Source: Saprospiraceae bacterium
Lineage (GTDB): Bacteria > Bacteroidota > Bacteroidia > Chitinophagales > Saprospiraceae
Direction: 5' to 3'
Assembly: GCA_030728245.1 (NCBI GenBank)
Contig: JANQZX010000006.1
Span: 1 to 43,634, forward strand
DNA: 43,634 nucleotides
Both the position numbers and the translations under genes were made by a program. Below are positions 17,327 to 26,546 of this stretch, piece after piece (position 1 is the first letter of the stretch; each line of letters opens with the position of its first letter). The notes under the pieces were generated by a model. That model was given only the letters and a program-made list of their open reading frames with translations, was not told where the DNA came from and did no database searches.

Positions 17327-17626
17327 TTAAGCGCCCAACATAGACTGCAATTTCATTGCCACGCTCATATCTCCCTTTACTTTAATTTTACCGCTCATAA
17401 TAGCCATCATAGGATTTAAAGAACCGCTACGAAGTTGCTCCATTGTTTCAATGCTGGTAACAATAGTACAATCGGCGTCACTATCAGCATTACTAATTTG
17501 CGGAGAAGTGCCATTTAGATCGATAAAAACGGCGCCTTCATTAAACTGAAATTTAATACTTTTCCCAATAGAAGGGAAATTACCTGACTGAGCTTCAAAT
17601 TGAGCTGTAATGTCTTGTAAAGTCAT
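17327..17626 (-). CDS. SCP2 sterol-carrier-domain protein
   Basis: The 99-residue protein is one SCP2 domain. Clear features are ADCTIVTSIETMEQLRSG (about 51-68) and the hydrophobic closing segment NPMMAIMSGKIKVKGDMS (about 71-88). The domain binds fatty acids, acyl-CoA or other lipids in a tunnel. Bacterial stand-alone copies have no settled role. It is the last gene of the mqnC operon, 10 bases after hisIE, with no obvious metabolic link. Confidence 0.85.
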   Translation of the reverse strand: MTLQDITAQFEAQSGNFPSIGKSIKFQFNEGAVFIDLNGTSPQISNADSDADCTIVTSIETMEQLRSGSLNPMMAIMSGKIKVKGDMSVAMKLQSMLGA

Positions 17627-17636
17627 AGTTATAGTC

Positions 17637-18260
17637 TTATTTATGATTGATTTGAACTTTATGCCGCTCCTCCAATATCTCTATGACATCGTGTAGGGAA
17701 GTATTTTTAGCTGACAGCAAAATGAGATAATGATACATCAAATCAGCTGCTTCATTTAAAAACAGATCTAAATTATCATCTTTGGCTTCGATGACTAATT
17801 CGACGGCTTCCTCCCCTACTTTTTGAGCAATTTTATTTATGCCTTTTGCAAAAAGAGAGGCGGTATAGGAACTTGACTGCCTCTCTGATTTTCTGTTATT
17901 AATAATACTTTCTAATGTTTTTAAAAAATCTGCCTTCTTATTTGGCAAAGAAAAACAGGTATCTTCACCCGTGTGACAAACTGGCCCTGTTGGTTCTACA
18001 AAAAAAAGCAGCGTGTCAGCGTCACAATCAAGATGCCAACTTTTTAGATGTAGAATATTGCCAGAGGACTCCCCTTTCATCCACAGTCTATTTTTAGACC
18101 GACTGAAGAAAGTTACTTTTGAGGTATTTAGCGTTACCTTGAAAGCTTCCTCATTAACATACCCCAACATGAGTACTACCCCAGTGTTTACGTCTTGAAT
18201 AATAGCTGGGACAAGCTCATTTTTTGAAAAATCGGGTATTGCGTGAGACTTAGTTTGCAT
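17637..18260 (-). CDS. hisIE: Bifunctional phosphoribosyl-AMP cyclohydrolase / phosphoribosyl-ATP diphosphatase
   Basis: This fused enzyme covers histidine steps 2 and 3. The N-terminal HisI half (about 1-108) holds FFSRSKNRLWMKGESSGN, the metal-binding DCDAD (about 78-82) and CHTGEDTCF (about 95-103) with the zinc cysteines. The C-terminal HisE half (about 112-207) holds GINKIAQKVGEEAVELVIEA and LFLNEAADLMYH. At 207 residues it is a normal fusion. It follows hisF by 9 bases. The rest of the his operon is not in this window, so the last two genes of the usual order have moved behind mqnC and pnp or been left there. Confidence 0.95.
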   Translation of the reverse strand: MQTKSHAIPDFSKNELVPAIIQDVNTGVVLMLGYVNEEAFKVTLNTSKVTFFSRSKNRLWMKGESSGNILHLKSWHLDCDADTLLFFVEPTGPVCHTGEDTCFSLPNKKADFLKTLESIINNRKSERQSSSYTASLFAKGINKIAQKVGEEAVELVIEAKDDNLDLFLNEAADLMYHYLILLSAKNTSLHDVIEILEERHKVQINHK

Positions 18261-18269
18261 TATGAGTTA

Positions 18270-19025
18270 TTAATATCTTACAGAAATTCCAGTACTTTTA
18301 AGCGCTTGCTTAAGTTCCGGAATGTTGACTTCATTGAAATGAAAAATAGAAGCAGCCAGACCCGCATCAGCTTTACCAACGGTAAAAACCTCTGAAAAAT
18401 GATCGATATTTCCTGCACCGCCAGAGGCAATAATGGGAATACCAACTAAATCGGACATTTTAGCTAAGGCTTGACAGGCGAATCCATTTTTAGTACCATC
18501 ATGATCCATTGAGGTGAACAATATCTCACCTGCCCCTCGATTTTCAGCTTCTTTTGCCCATTCGAAAAGAGGGATTTCAGTAGGCAGACGGCCACCGTTT
18601 AGAAAAACGAACCACTCTCCGTTTATTTGTTTGGCATCGATGGCAACGACAACAAATTGATTTCCAAAAGTGTCTGCCAATTGATTAATGAGATCTGGGT
18701 TTTTGACTGCGGCAGAGTTTATGGAAATTTTATCAGCCCCTGCTTCAAGTAAATAGGAGGCATCGTTCACAGAGGATATTCCACCACCGATAGTAAAAGG
18801 AATATTCAGATGTTGTGCAATATTCTTAGCCAGAGCGGCTAATGTTTTCCTTTTCTCGTGGGTTGCGGTGATATCTAAGAAAACAAGCTCATCGGCCCCT
18901 TCATCGCAATATCTTTTTCCAAGTTCCACCGGATCTCCGGCATCTTTAAGATCTACAAAATTTATACCCTTAACTGTTCTACCATCCTTAATATCTAAGC
19001 AAGGGATAATTCTTTTTGCCAACAT
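18270..19025 (-). CDS. hisF: Imidazole glycerol phosphate synthase subunit HisF
   Basis: This TIM-barrel cyclase subunit has catalytic D11 (PCLDIKDGR) and D130 (VVAIDAK), phosphate-binding TIGGGISS (78-85) and a later ASGGAGN loop. It uses ammonia from HisH to make IGP and AICAR. Its length of 251 residues is normal. HisH is not in this window and must be elsewhere. It is the third gene of the mqnC operon, 9 bases from both neighbours. Confidence 0.96.
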   Translation of the reverse strand: MLAKRIIPCLDIKDGRTVKGINFVDLKDAGDPVELGKRYCDEGADELVFLDITATHEKRKTLAALAKNIAQHLNIPFTIGGGISSVNDASYLLEAGADKISINSAAVKNPDLINQLADTFGNQFVVVAIDAKQINGEWFVFLNGGRLPTEIPLFEWAKEAENRGAGEILFTSMDHDGTKNGFACQALAKMSDLVGIPIIASGGAGNIDHFSEVFTVGKADAGLAASIFHFNEVNIPELKQALKSTGISVRY

Positions 19026-19034
19026 AGTAACGTA

Positions 19035-19853
19035 TTATAGTGTCAGGAGAATTTCCTTGATGAGTTTTGATAAGGTAACTCCTGATTTCTGAGCCATTTT
19101 TATTACCTCCTCTACGGTTGAAACTCCTATTTCATCTAAAGGATAGCATCTGTTTGTCGCAATGGAAAATACGAAAAGAGGTAAAGATAAATATTTTGCC
19201 ATGATAACCTCTGACACGGTAGACATTCCCAGAACATCGGCCCCAATAATATGGGCAAATTTATATTCAGCAGGTGTTTCCATATTTGGACCTTGTAAAC
19301 CCAGATAAACGCCCTCATGGAGTTTAATTCCTAATGTTGAAGCCAATGCCAGCACCTTTTTATTACCCTCATGGTCATAAGCATGTAACATATCAGGAAA
19401 ACGAGGGCCAAGCCTTTCATCATTTATTCCCCGGAGTGGATTATCGGGGGTAAGATTAATATGATCACGGACAAGCACAAGATCACCTGCATAAATGGAG
19501 GGATTCACGGAACCGGCAGCATTGCTTAAAAATAATCTCTGAATGCCCAATTTTTTCAATACAATGAGAGGAAAGGTAACTTCCGCTGCAGAATATCCTT
19601 CGTAATAATGGAATCTGCCAGCCATAGCCACTACTTTTCTACCCGCCAGAAAACCAAATATGAGCTTGCTTTTATGACTTTCGACCGTTGAAATGGAAAA
19701 ATGTGGAATTTCAGCATAATCAAACTGGTGTACCACTTCTATTTCATCGGAAAGATTCCCAAGACCCGTTCCCAGAATTAGCCCAAATTCAGGATCAAAA
19801 TCTGTTTTAGACCGAATATAGGCTATAGATTCTTCTGCATTGTCAAACCTCAT
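19035..19853 (-). CDS. Purine nucleoside phosphorylase, trimeric PNP type
   Basis: The 272-residue enzyme has the trimeric PNP landmarks: LGTGLGNLSDEI (about 26-37, phosphate loop), AGRFHYYEGYS (about 77-87), LSNAAGSVNP (about 109-118), GPNMETPAEYK (about 187-197) and the purine-binding asparagine in FSIATNRCY. It splits inosine or guanosine with phosphate. Its place directly after mqnC is suggestive, because the futalosine pathway releases a purine base and its usual nucleosidase MqnB belongs to the same superfamily, but the sequence looks like ordinary PNP. Spacings are 23 bases to mqnC and 9 to hisF. Confidence 0.88.
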   Translation of the reverse strand: MRFDNAEESIAYIRSKTDFDPEFGLILGTGLGNLSDEIEVVHQFDYAEIPHFSISTVESHKSKLIFGFLAGRKVVAMAGRFHYYEGYSAAEVTFPLIVLKKLGIQRLFLSNAAGSVNPSIYAGDLVLVRDHINLTPDNPLRGINDERLGPRFPDMLHAYDHEGNKKVLALASTLGIKLHEGVYLGLQGPNMETPAEYKFAHIIGADVLGMSTVSEVIMAKYLSLPLFVFSIATNRCYPLDEIGVSTVEEVIKMAQKSGVTLSKLIKEILLTL

Positions 19854-19876
19854 TGAATGTCATTTATTGGTGTATT

Positions 19877-21019
19877 TTAATCAACCAGCATTTCTTCTCT
19901 ATTCAAAATTTGTTGTTCCATATTTTCAGGTAGCCTACGGTATTCATACTGCTGGTTTCTCAATTGAGGTTCAAAACCCGCCTCAATAATGGCTTCCTGA
20001 ATACCATTGGCGGTAAAACGAAAACGGGCACCTGCGGCGGAAACGACATTTTCTTCAATCATTATAGAACCGAAATCATCGGCACCAGAATGCAAACAAA
20101 CCTGAGCCACCGTTTTCCCTACGGTTAACCAGGAGGCCTGAATATGCTGAACATTTGGCAACATTATTCTACTTAAAGCAATCATTCGAATGTATTCATC
20201 GCCGGTACAGGCATTTCTAGCCCGTTTTAATTTCTTTAAAATAGTATCTTCATCTTGAAAAGGCCAGGGAATAAAAGCAATAAAACCTTTGGCATGTGCG
20301 GGTTTTTCACTTTGAACCTGTCGTATTTTGGCCAAATGTTCCATTCGCTCCAAATTGGTTTCAATATGACCAAACATGAGCGTTGCGGAGGTAGTCAAAT
20401 CAATTTTGTGCGCTGCCCTCATGACATCTAACCATTCATCGGCTCCACATTTACCTTTAGAAATCAACCTTCTGACCCTATCATCTAGTATTTCCGCTCC
20501 AGCACCCGGCAGTGAATCTAACCCGGCTTCCTTTAATGCTTTCAACACCTCAATGTGAGTTGAGCCCTCCAATTTAGTAATGTGCGCAATTTCTGGTGGC
20601 CCTAAAGCATGTAATTTAAGAAGAGGATACCGTTTTTTCAGTTCCCTAAAAAGGTCAACATAATAACTCAATCCTAAATCAGGATGATGTCCACCTTGGA
20701 GTAATAATTGTTCTCCGCCCAACCTGAAGGTCTCCTCTATTTTAACTGCATACTCCTCGAGTGAAGTAATATAGGCTTCTTCGTGACCAGGTCGTCTGTA
20801 GAAATTACAAAATTTACAATTAGCCACACACACATTCGTTGTGTTTGAATTTCTATCTATAATCCAGGTTACTTTCTTTTCAGGATTGAGTTTAAAACGA
20901 ATCATATTCCCAACCTCCATTAGTTCTGCGGTGGGAACATTCTCAAAAAGAAAAACACCTTCTTCAGGAGATAAAAATTCACCTTTTAAGGCTTTATGTA
21001 AAAGTGTGTCTTTGTTCAT
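19877..21019 (-). CDS. mqnC: Cyclic dehypoxanthinyl futalosine synthase (radical SAM), menaquinone synthesis
   Basis: The 380-residue radical SAM enzyme has cluster ligands C64, C68 and C71 (NVCVANCKFC). The motifs NFYRRPGHEEAY, LLQGGHHPDLG, FIPWPFQ, IQASWLTVG and IMIEENVVSAAGA match MqnC, which closes the spiro ring in futalosine-type menaquinone synthesis, rather than the paralogue MqnE. The start is the ATG at 21019; two codons earlier is a TTG, less likely. It leads the operon mqnC-pnp-hisF-hisIE-SCP2. A promoter box lies at 21057-21064. Other mqn genes are not in the window. Confidence 0.9.
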   Translation of the reverse strand: MNKDTLLHKALKGEFLSPEEGVFLFENVPTAELMEVGNMIRFKLNPEKKVTWIIDRNSNTTNVCVANCKFCNFYRRPGHEEAYITSLEEYAVKIEETFRLGGEQLLLQGGHHPDLGLSYYVDLFRELKKRYPLLKLHALGPPEIAHITKLEGSTHIEVLKALKEAGLDSLPGAGAEILDDRVRRLISKGKCGADEWLDVMRAAHKIDLTTSATLMFGHIETNLERMEHLAKIRQVQSEKPAHAKGFIAFIPWPFQDEDTILKKLKRARNACTGDEYIRMIALSRIMLPNVQHIQASWLTVGKTVAQVCLHSGADDFGSIMIEENVVSAAGARFRFTANGIQEAIIEAGFEPQLRNQQYEYRRLPENMEQQILNREEMLVD

Positions 21020-21056
21020 TTCCAATTTCCGTTTAAAATCATATCATTTTAGAAAA

Positions 21057-21064
21057 CAAAGATA
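21057..21064 (-). promoter_or_regulatory. Bacteroidota -7 promoter box for the mqnC operon
   Basis: On the minus strand this reads TATCTTTG, a full match to TAnnTTTG, about 38 bases upstream of the mqnC ATG. It is divergent from the rimP promoter, which lies 107 bases away. Confidence 0.55.
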
Positions 21065-21171
21065 GTTATATGTAAGTTCAAAAAAGAAAATGATGCGGGG
21101 CTAATTATAATCAATATGAGACTTATCATTTCAAAAAATATGATTTTTATTAAAAAAACAAAATAATTCAT

Positions 21172-21179
21172 TATCTTTG
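21172..21179 (+). promoter_or_regulatory. Bacteroidota -7 promoter box for rimP-nusA-infB
   Basis: TATCTTTG followed by C is a full TAnnTTTG match. Transcription should start near 21185, giving a leader of about 65 bases before rimP. Confidence 0.6.
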
Positions 21180-21189
21180 CCGAGTAAAA

Positions 21190-21229
21190 ATGGGAAAAAG
21201 TAAGTGAGAGGGAAATAACCCTCTTTTTT
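21190..21229 (+). promoter_or_regulatory. Leader of rimP operon: five-codon frame plus terminator-like hairpin
   Basis: Just after the predicted transcription start an ATG opens a five-codon frame (Met-Gly-Lys-Ser-Lys, stop TGA at 21205-21207). The stop touches a 6-bp stem AGAGGG/CCCTCT (21207-21212 with 21219-21224, loop AAATAA), which runs into six T residues (21224-21229). This is the form of an intrinsic terminator placed 22 bases before rimP. Translation of the small frame could open the stem, so attenuation of the operon by translation state is a reasonable inference. Confidence 0.5.
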
Positions 21230-21251
21230 ATTTTAATCCAATTTAATATTT

Positions 21252-21731
21252 ATGGACGAAATCAAGGAAAAACTAAGCTATTTATTGGCAGAAAAATTTC
21301 AGGAACCTGAAATAAGTCATTGCTTTTTATTGGATATCAGCATTTCTGTCAGGCAAAAAGTCGAAGTATTTATAGACAGTGATACAGGCGTTGACTTTGA
21401 TGTATGTCGAACGGTCAGCCGGTTTCTGGAAGGAATTTTAGACGAAAACAAATGGTTAGGAGAAACCTACACACTGGAAGTTTCATCACCAGGTGTTAGT
21501 CGTCCCTTGAGTCTGCCCAGACAATATAAAAAACATTTGGGTAGAAAATTAGTTATAACCCTTGATGATGATAGTCAGGTTACTGGTATTATGAAAGAAG
21601 CTGATGATGAAGGTGTTTTAATTGTTTGGGAAGAAAAAATTTTAGAGGGGAAGAAAAAAGTAAATACCCCATTTGAGAAAAGGTGTTCTTTTAACACTAT
21701 CAAAAACGCACTCGTTAAGGTTTCATTTTAA
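21252..21731 (+). CDS. rimP: Ribosome maturation factor RimP
   Basis: This 159-residue two-domain protein assists 30S subunit assembly. The N-domain holds the HCFLLDISISVRQKVEVFID strand pair, GVDFDVCRTVSRFLEG and the highly conserved YTLEVSSPGVSRPL near residues 76-89. The C-terminal SH3-like domain includes GRKLVITLDDDSQVTGIM. It heads the conserved rimP-nusA-infB operon, 12 bases before nusA. Confidence 0.95.
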   Translation: MDEIKEKLSYLLAEKFQEPEISHCFLLDISISVRQKVEVFIDSDTGVDFDVCRTVSRFLEGILDENKWLGETYTLEVSSPGVSRPLSLPRQYKKHLGRKLVITLDDDSQVTGIMKEADDEGVLIVWEEKILEGKKKVNTPFEKRCSFNTIKNALVKVSF

Positions 21732-21743
21732 AAGGATAAAATT

Positions 21744-22982
21744 ATGCTGAACCTTGTAGAAACATTTTCAGAATTTAAGGATGGTAAAAACATTGACCGT
21801 CCTACTATGGTAAGGGTTTTGGAGGATGTATTCCGTACCCTAATCAAAAAGAAGTTTGGCTCTGACGAAAATTTCGATGTCATTGTTAATACACAAAAAG
21901 GCGATCTAGAATTATGGCGGGTAAGAGAAATAGTACCCGATGGAGAAGTGGCAGATGAAAAAAGCCAAATTTCTATATCTGAAGCTATTTCTATCGATGC
22001 TGATTACGAGGTGGGGGAAGAATGCTACGAGCAGTTGCAACTTGAGGATTTCGGAAGAAGGTCTATTATGGCTGCCCGTCAAACCCTCATTTCAAGAATT
22101 ATGGATCTTGAGAAAGAAGAAGTATTCAAAAAATACAATGATAGATTAGGTGAAATAGTTACAGCTGAAGTACATCAAATACTAAAAAAAGAAATTTTAA
22201 TTGTTGATGATGCCACAGGAAACGAGCTTATTTTACCAAAAACTGAGATGATAAAAGGTGACTACTATCGCAAAGGAGATTTAGTGAAGGCCGTTATCAA
22301 ATCAGTAGAAATGAGGAACAATAACCCAACCGTTATTGCTTCAAGGACAGATTCTTTATTTTTAGAGAAACTATTGGAGCAGGAAGTACCAGAAATAGAA
22401 GATGGTCTGATTTCTATTCGTAAAATCGTCAGGATGCCAGGCGAGCGTGCGAAAGTGGCCGTGGAATCTTTTGATGATAGAATTGATCCTGTAGGTGCTT
22501 GCGTCGGAATGAAGGGATCAAGAATACATGGTATTGTTAGAGAATTAAATAACGAGAATATTGATATTGTAAATTATACAAATAATTTACAACTATATAT
22601 CCAGCGCGCTCTTACACCAGCTAAAGTTACCTCCATCAATGTAAATCAAGAAAAAAAGCGCGTAAAAGTGTTTTTAGAACCGGAACAGGTTTCATTGGCC
22701 ATTGGAAAAGGGGGAACAAATATTAAATTAGCAGGTTTACTTACTGGATTTGAGATTGATGTATTTAGAAATAATGAGGAATTTGAAATCGACGATGTTG
22801 ATTTAGAAGAATTCTCAGACGAAATAGAAGGATGGGTTATTGATGCCCTTAAAGGCATTGGCTGTGACACCGCAAGAAGCGTGTTAACCCTAAGCAAAGA
22901 AGAACTAATTCGCCGCACAGACCTTGAAACTGAAACAATTGAAGAAGTTTTATCTGTTCTTGCGGCGGAATTTGAGGAATGA
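21744..22982 (+). CDS. nusA: Transcription termination/antitermination factor NusA
   Basis: The 412-residue protein has the NusA order: an N-terminal polymerase-binding domain (about 1-125), an S1 domain (about 133-200, GEIVTAEVHQ to VIASRTD) and KH1 with DRIDPVGACVGMKGSRI (about 244-260). KH2 follows with LAIGKGGTNIKLA (about 315-327), then one C-terminal helix-hairpin-helix region. It lacks the two acidic repeats of gammaproteobacterial NusA, which is normal in this phylum. It sits between rimP and infB. Confidence 0.95.
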   Translation: MLNLVETFSEFKDGKNIDRPTMVRVLEDVFRTLIKKKFGSDENFDVIVNTQKGDLELWRVREIVPDGEVADEKSQISISEAISIDADYEVGEECYEQLQLEDFGRRSIMAARQTLISRIMDLEKEEVFKKYNDRLGEIVTAEVHQILKKEILIVDDATGNELILPKTEMIKGDYYRKGDLVKAVIKSVEMRNNNPTVIASRTDSLFLEKLLEQEVPEIEDGLISIRKIVRMPGERAKVAVESFDDRIDPVGACVGMKGSRIHGIVRELNNENIDIVNYTNNLQLYIQRALTPAKVTSINVNQEKKRVKVFLEPEQVSLAIGKGGTNIKLAGLLTGFEIDVFRNNEEFEIDDVDLEEFSDEIEGWVIDALKGIGCDTARSVLTLSKEELIRRTDLETETIEEVLSVLAAEFEE

Positions 22983-23017
22983 TGAAATTCCTATTATAAT
23001 TTAACGAAACTCTTTTG

Positions 23018-23025
23018 TAGTTTTG
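23018..23025 (+). promoter_or_regulatory. Candidate internal promoter for infB
   Basis: TAGTTTTG followed by C is a full TAnnTTTG match in the 67-base nusA-infB gap. An in-frame TTG start at 23023 falls inside it, so the ATG at 23050 is preferred. infB may thus have a second promoter besides the rimP one. Confidence 0.45.
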
Positions 23026-23049
23026 CACTGCAAATTAGTATTAAATCGA

Positions 23050-26000
23050 ATGCCGTTGAAACTTATTCAGATAGTAAAGGAACTAAACGTGGGCTTGTCC
23101 ACACTCGTTGAGCATCTTGCCAAAAAAGGATACGAGGTGGAAAATAAACCCACCGCTAAAATAACAGACCAGATGTATTCTGAGCTGTTAAAAGAGTTCC
23201 AGAAATCAGGAGATATTAAACAACAGGCAAAATCAGTCAGTTTTGGTGCGGGAAAGACCGGAAAGGAAGAGCTTGATGTTGCTGCAACAGAAACTCCAAA
23301 AGAGATTGTAGCGCCTGTTGTGGAGGAAAAGTCAGGGAGACCCGAAGGCGCTATTCAGTTGCAACGCCCTACCGTTATCGGTAAAATAGATCTTTCCAGC
23401 CGTTTACAACAAAGAACTAAAGAAAAAGAAAAATCTGAAGTCGTTGTACCAGCGGCCACAAAAACGCCTGCAAAACCCAGTGAGGCGCCTGTGAATCCAC
23501 CAGCTTCTGCCATACCTGAAGCAAAAATTCAAGCTGAAGTACCTAAAGTGGTACAAAAGCCTTCTGTTGAGAAAGAAAAAAAATCAACGCCAGCATCAAA
23601 CACCGTAGTTAGTTCTTTACTAAATACGCCTGCTAAACCTGAAGTGCAAGCCATCAAAGTTACGCCTCCAGTTGTTACTGAGGACGGAAATATGATGAGA
23701 GCGGAAACTCCTGAATTAAGGGGTTTAAAGATTTTAGGCAAAATTGATACCAATTCCTTCGATAGAAACAGGGGAAGAAGTAAGCCAGCAACTCCACCAC
23801 CCGCGGCAGCAAAACCTGCCGTTCCAGGTGGCACTCCTCCCGCTGCAGGCGCTAAACCACTGACTCCAGGCAGCCCTGAGTCAGAAGAAGCAAGAAGAAA
23901 ACGCAAACGCAAACGTAAGAAAGTAGCTGGAGAAGGTACTCCTAACACCCAAAATACAGGACAAAGTCAAGGTAACAACCAGGGTTCATCCGCTAATCAG
24001 GGTCAGGGCCAAGGTCAAGGTACCAATAACAACCAACAAAACAATAGTAATAACAATAATCCACAAAACAGACCTAATACAGGTGGACAAGGTGGACAGA
24101 ATTATCAAGGTCAGGGAGGTGCTCAACAAAGACGTCCCTCACCAGGTAACAATAGCGCAGGTCCTAATAACAGGCCGCCGGCAAACAGACCAGCCACGGG
24201 AAGAGAAGAACCTAAAGAGGTATCTAAGAAAGAAATTGAGGATAAGATCAAAGCCACTATGGCTCGCCTTTCAGGAGGTGGAAAGAATAAACGCCAGAAG
24301 TTTCAGCGGGATAAGAGGGATCGTTTCAGAGAGAAACAAGAACAACTTGATCAAGACGAACTAACAGGAAAATTAGAGTTAACTGAATTCATTTCTGCTC
24401 AGGAATTGTCTAATCTTCTCGATGTTCCCATCTCAGAAGTTATTACCGTCTGTATGAATCTAGGCGTAATTGTCTCTATTAACCAACGTTTAGACGCTGA
24501 AATAATCGAACTCGTTGCAGGTGAATTTGGCAGAGAAGTTGAGTTTATTTCTGTAGAAGAACAAGCCGATGAGGAAGTAGTTGTTGTCGAAGATGATCCA
24601 GCCTTATTAATTCATCGCGCACCCATCGTTACTGTGATGGGTCACGTGGATCATGGAAAAACATCTCTCTTAGATTATATTAGAAATGCTAATGTTGTAT
24701 CTGGAGAAGCAGGTGGAATCACCCAGCACATTGGTGCTTACGAAATGATCATCGGTGATAATAAAAAAATTACCTTCCTGGACACTCCAGGTCACGAGGC
24801 TTTCACAGCGATGCGTGCCCGTGGTGCTAAAGTAACAGATATTGCCATTATTATTATTGCTGCAGACGATAGCATAATGCCTCAAACAAAGGAAGCTATT
24901 TCTCATGCCCAGGCAGCCAACGTACCTATCATCTTCGCCATCAATAAGGTGGATAAAATAGGTGCTCAACCAGAAAAAATTAAACAAGAACTCGCTTCCA
25001 TGAATCTTTTGGTAGAGGAATGGGGTGGAAAATACCAATCTCAGGATATTTCGGCCAAAACAGGCCTCGGTATCCCTGAAATATTGGAGAAAATATTATT
25101 GGAAGCGGAGATGCTTGAACTTAAAGCTAATCCTAACAGGTCTGCCGTTGGTACAGTTATCGAGGCTTCTCTCGACAAAGGTAGAGGTTATGTAACCAAG
25201 CTTTTGGTTCAATATGGTACATTAAGAGATAAAGACTCTCTTGTAGCTGGTGAATTTGCCGGAAAAGTTAAAGCGTTGTTGAACGAGCGGGGACAAAGAA
25301 TTAAGTCTGCCGGACCATCAACTCCAGTATTAGTACTGGGATTAACGGGTGCACCTCAGGCAGGTGACCGATTCAAAGTAGTAGATTCCGATCAGGAAGC
25401 AAGGCAAATTGCGTCGAAAAGAGCACAGATTACCAGAGAGCAAACTACCAGGGCAACAAAACGTATTTCTCTTGATGAAATTGGTCGTCGTCTGGCCCTT
25501 GGTAACTTCAAAGAACTTAAACTTATCGTTAAAGGTGACGTGGATGGTTCAATAGAAGCATTAGCTGATTCTCTTATCAAGCTGTCTATTGAGAAGGTTC
25601 AGGTTAATGTAATACATAAAGCAGTGGGTGGTATCATCGAGTCTGATGTCCTTCTTGCCTCCGCTTCTGATGCCATCATTATTGGTTTCCAGGTTCGACC
25701 TTCCTCCGGTGCAAGAAAACTAGCCGAAAAAGAGGGCGTTGAAATTAAAACCTACTCTATTATTTATGAAGCCATTGAAGAAGTTAAAGCGGCCATCGAA
25801 GGTATGCTTGAACCTACCAAAGTGGAAACGGTCATAGGTATGGTGGAAATCAGAGAAATTTACAAGATTAGTAAAATTGGAACTATCGCTGGTTGCTACG
25901 TTCAAGAAGGTAAAATCAGCAGAAATAGTCATATCAGATTGGTACGGGATGGCATTATTGTATTCCCTACCAGAGAAAATACACACGGTGAAGTTTCATC

Positions 26001-26142
26001 TCTCAAACGTTTCAAAGATGACGTTAAAGAGGTCAGAAATGGCATGGAATGTGGTCTGTCCATAAAGAATTTCAATGAAATGAAAGTTGGGGACATTATT
26101 GAGGTGTACGAAATTACAGAGGTTAAACAACGATTGGATTAA
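23050..26142 (+). CDS. infB: Translation initiation factor IF-2
   Basis: The 1030-residue GTPase brings initiator tRNA to the 30S subunit. The N-terminal IF2_N-like segment (about 1-40, [19 protein letters not shown]) is followed by a long disordered region rich in Pro, Ala and Lys. That region includes a Gly/Asn/Gln-rich run (about 298-360) and a KRKRKRKK basic cluster near residue 283-290. A second IF2_N-like segment (about 445-485) leads into the G domain: GHVDHGKT 531-538, DTPGH 578-582, NKVDK 632-636. C-terminal beta-barrel and C2 domains complete it. The G/N/Q-rich part is low complexity, not a mobile repeat. Confidence 0.96.
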   Translation: MPLKLIQIVKELNVGLSTLVEHLAKKGYEVENKPTAKITDQMYSELLKEFQKSGDIKQQAKSVSFGAGKTGKEELDVAATETPKEIVAPVVEEKSGRPEGAIQLQRPTVIGKIDLSSRLQQRTKEKEKSEVVVPAATKTPAKPSEAPVNPPASAIPEAKIQAEVPKVVQKPSVEKEKKSTPASNTVVSSLLNTPAKPEVQAIKVTPPVVTEDGNMMRAETPELRGLKILGKIDTNSFDRNRGRSKPATPPPAAAKPAVPGGTPPAAGAKPLTPGSPESEEARRKRKRKRKKVAGEGTPNTQNTGQSQGNNQGSSANQGQGQGQGTNNNQQNNSNNNNPQNRPNTGGQGGQNYQGQGGAQQRRPSPGNNSAGPNNRPPANRPATGREEPKEVSKKEIEDKIKATMARLSGGGKNKRQKFQRDKRDRFREKQEQLDQDELTGKLELTEFISAQELSNLLDVPISEVITVCMNLGVIVSINQRLDAEIIELVAGEFGREVEFISVEEQADEEVVVVEDDPALLIHRAPIVTVMGHVDHGKTSLLDYIRNANVVSGEAGGITQHIGAYEMIIGDNKKITFLDTPGHEAFTAMRARGAKVTDIAIIIIAADDSIMPQTKEAISHAQAANVPIIFAINKVDKIGAQPEKIKQELASMNLLVEEWGGKYQSQDISAKTGLGIPEILEKILLEAEMLELKANPNRSAVGTVIEASLDKGRGYVTKLLVQYGTLRDKDSLVAGEFAGKVKALLNERGQRIKSAGPSTPVLVLGLTGAPQAGDRFKVVDSDQEARQIASKRAQITREQTTRATKRISLDEIGRRLALGNFKELKLIVKGDVDGSIEALADSLIKLSIEKVQVNVIHKAVGGIIESDVLLASASDAIIIGFQVRPSSGARKLAEKEGVEIKTYSIIYEAIEEVKAAIEGMLEPTKVETVIGMVEIREIYKISKIGTIAGCYVQEGKISRNSHIRLVRDGIIVFPTRENTHGEVSSLKRFKDDVKEVRNGMECGLSIKNFNEMKVGDIIEVYEITEVKQRLD

Positions 26143-26159
26143 TATATAATCCTTTATAT

Positions 26160-26546
26160 ATGCTTTCGCGAATCAAGAAATATGCCGTGTTCTTTTCAGA
26201 ATCCAGATTCTGGAACACGGTACAATCTTACGCAAAGAAAATAGGCGTGCAATCCCTTTATTCTTCTTTGCTCCTTTTTTATGCTTTTAAACGGAAAGAA
26301 ACCCCAACATGGGCCAAGAACATAATCATTGGCGTGTTGGGGTATCTTATTGCTCCTATAGATTTAATCCCCGACCTAACTCCTTTCATTGGATATACAG
26401 ACGATCTGGGCGTTTTAGGCGTAGGTCTCGTAGCCATTGCTTCTTATATCAATGATGCAGTGAAACTTCAAGCCAAATCTACATTAAAAGTGTGGTTTAG
26501 TAATTATGATCCAGCCGAGATCGAAAATATAGATTCAAAACTATAA
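26160..26546 (+). CDS. DUF1232 (YkvA-like) small membrane protein
   Basis: The 128-residue protein holds the DUF1232 core LGYLIAPIDLIPDLTPFIGYTDDLGVL (about 61-87), a conserved hydrophobic segment with the PxDLIPD motif. The function of this family is unknown. The basic N-terminus has no cleavable signal. It starts 17 bases after infB and may share its transcript. Its TAA stop (26544-26546) sits directly beside the stop of the convergent subtilase gene, so the two genes overlap by 6 bases. Confidence 0.82.
   Translation: MLSRIKKYAVFFSESRFWNTVQSYAKKIGVQSLYSSLLLFYAFKRKETPTWAKNIIIGVLGYLIAPIDLIPDLTPFIGYTDDLGVLGVGLVAIASYINDAVKLQAKSTLKVWFSNYDPAEIENIDSKL

Noticed and set aside
17305-17340. Terminator between the RluA-type gene and the SCP2 gene
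   Set aside because: Only a 5-bp stem (TTGGG/CCCAA) can be drawn and no T-run follows.
19035-19853. Assignment of the PNP as MqnB
   Set aside because: It has the trimeric PNP motifs GPNMETPAE and the SIATN asparagine; MqnB enzymes look different. The link to futalosine is kept only as a hypothesis.
19877-21019. Assignment as MqnE (aminofutalosine synthase)
   Set aside because: FYRRPGHEEAY, IPWPFQ and IMIEENVVSAAGA fit MqnC, not MqnE.
23941-24125. Gly/Asn/Gln-coding tandem repeat as a mobile or CRISPR-like repeat
   Set aside because: It is in frame inside infB in the low-complexity linker usual for IF-2 of this phylum.
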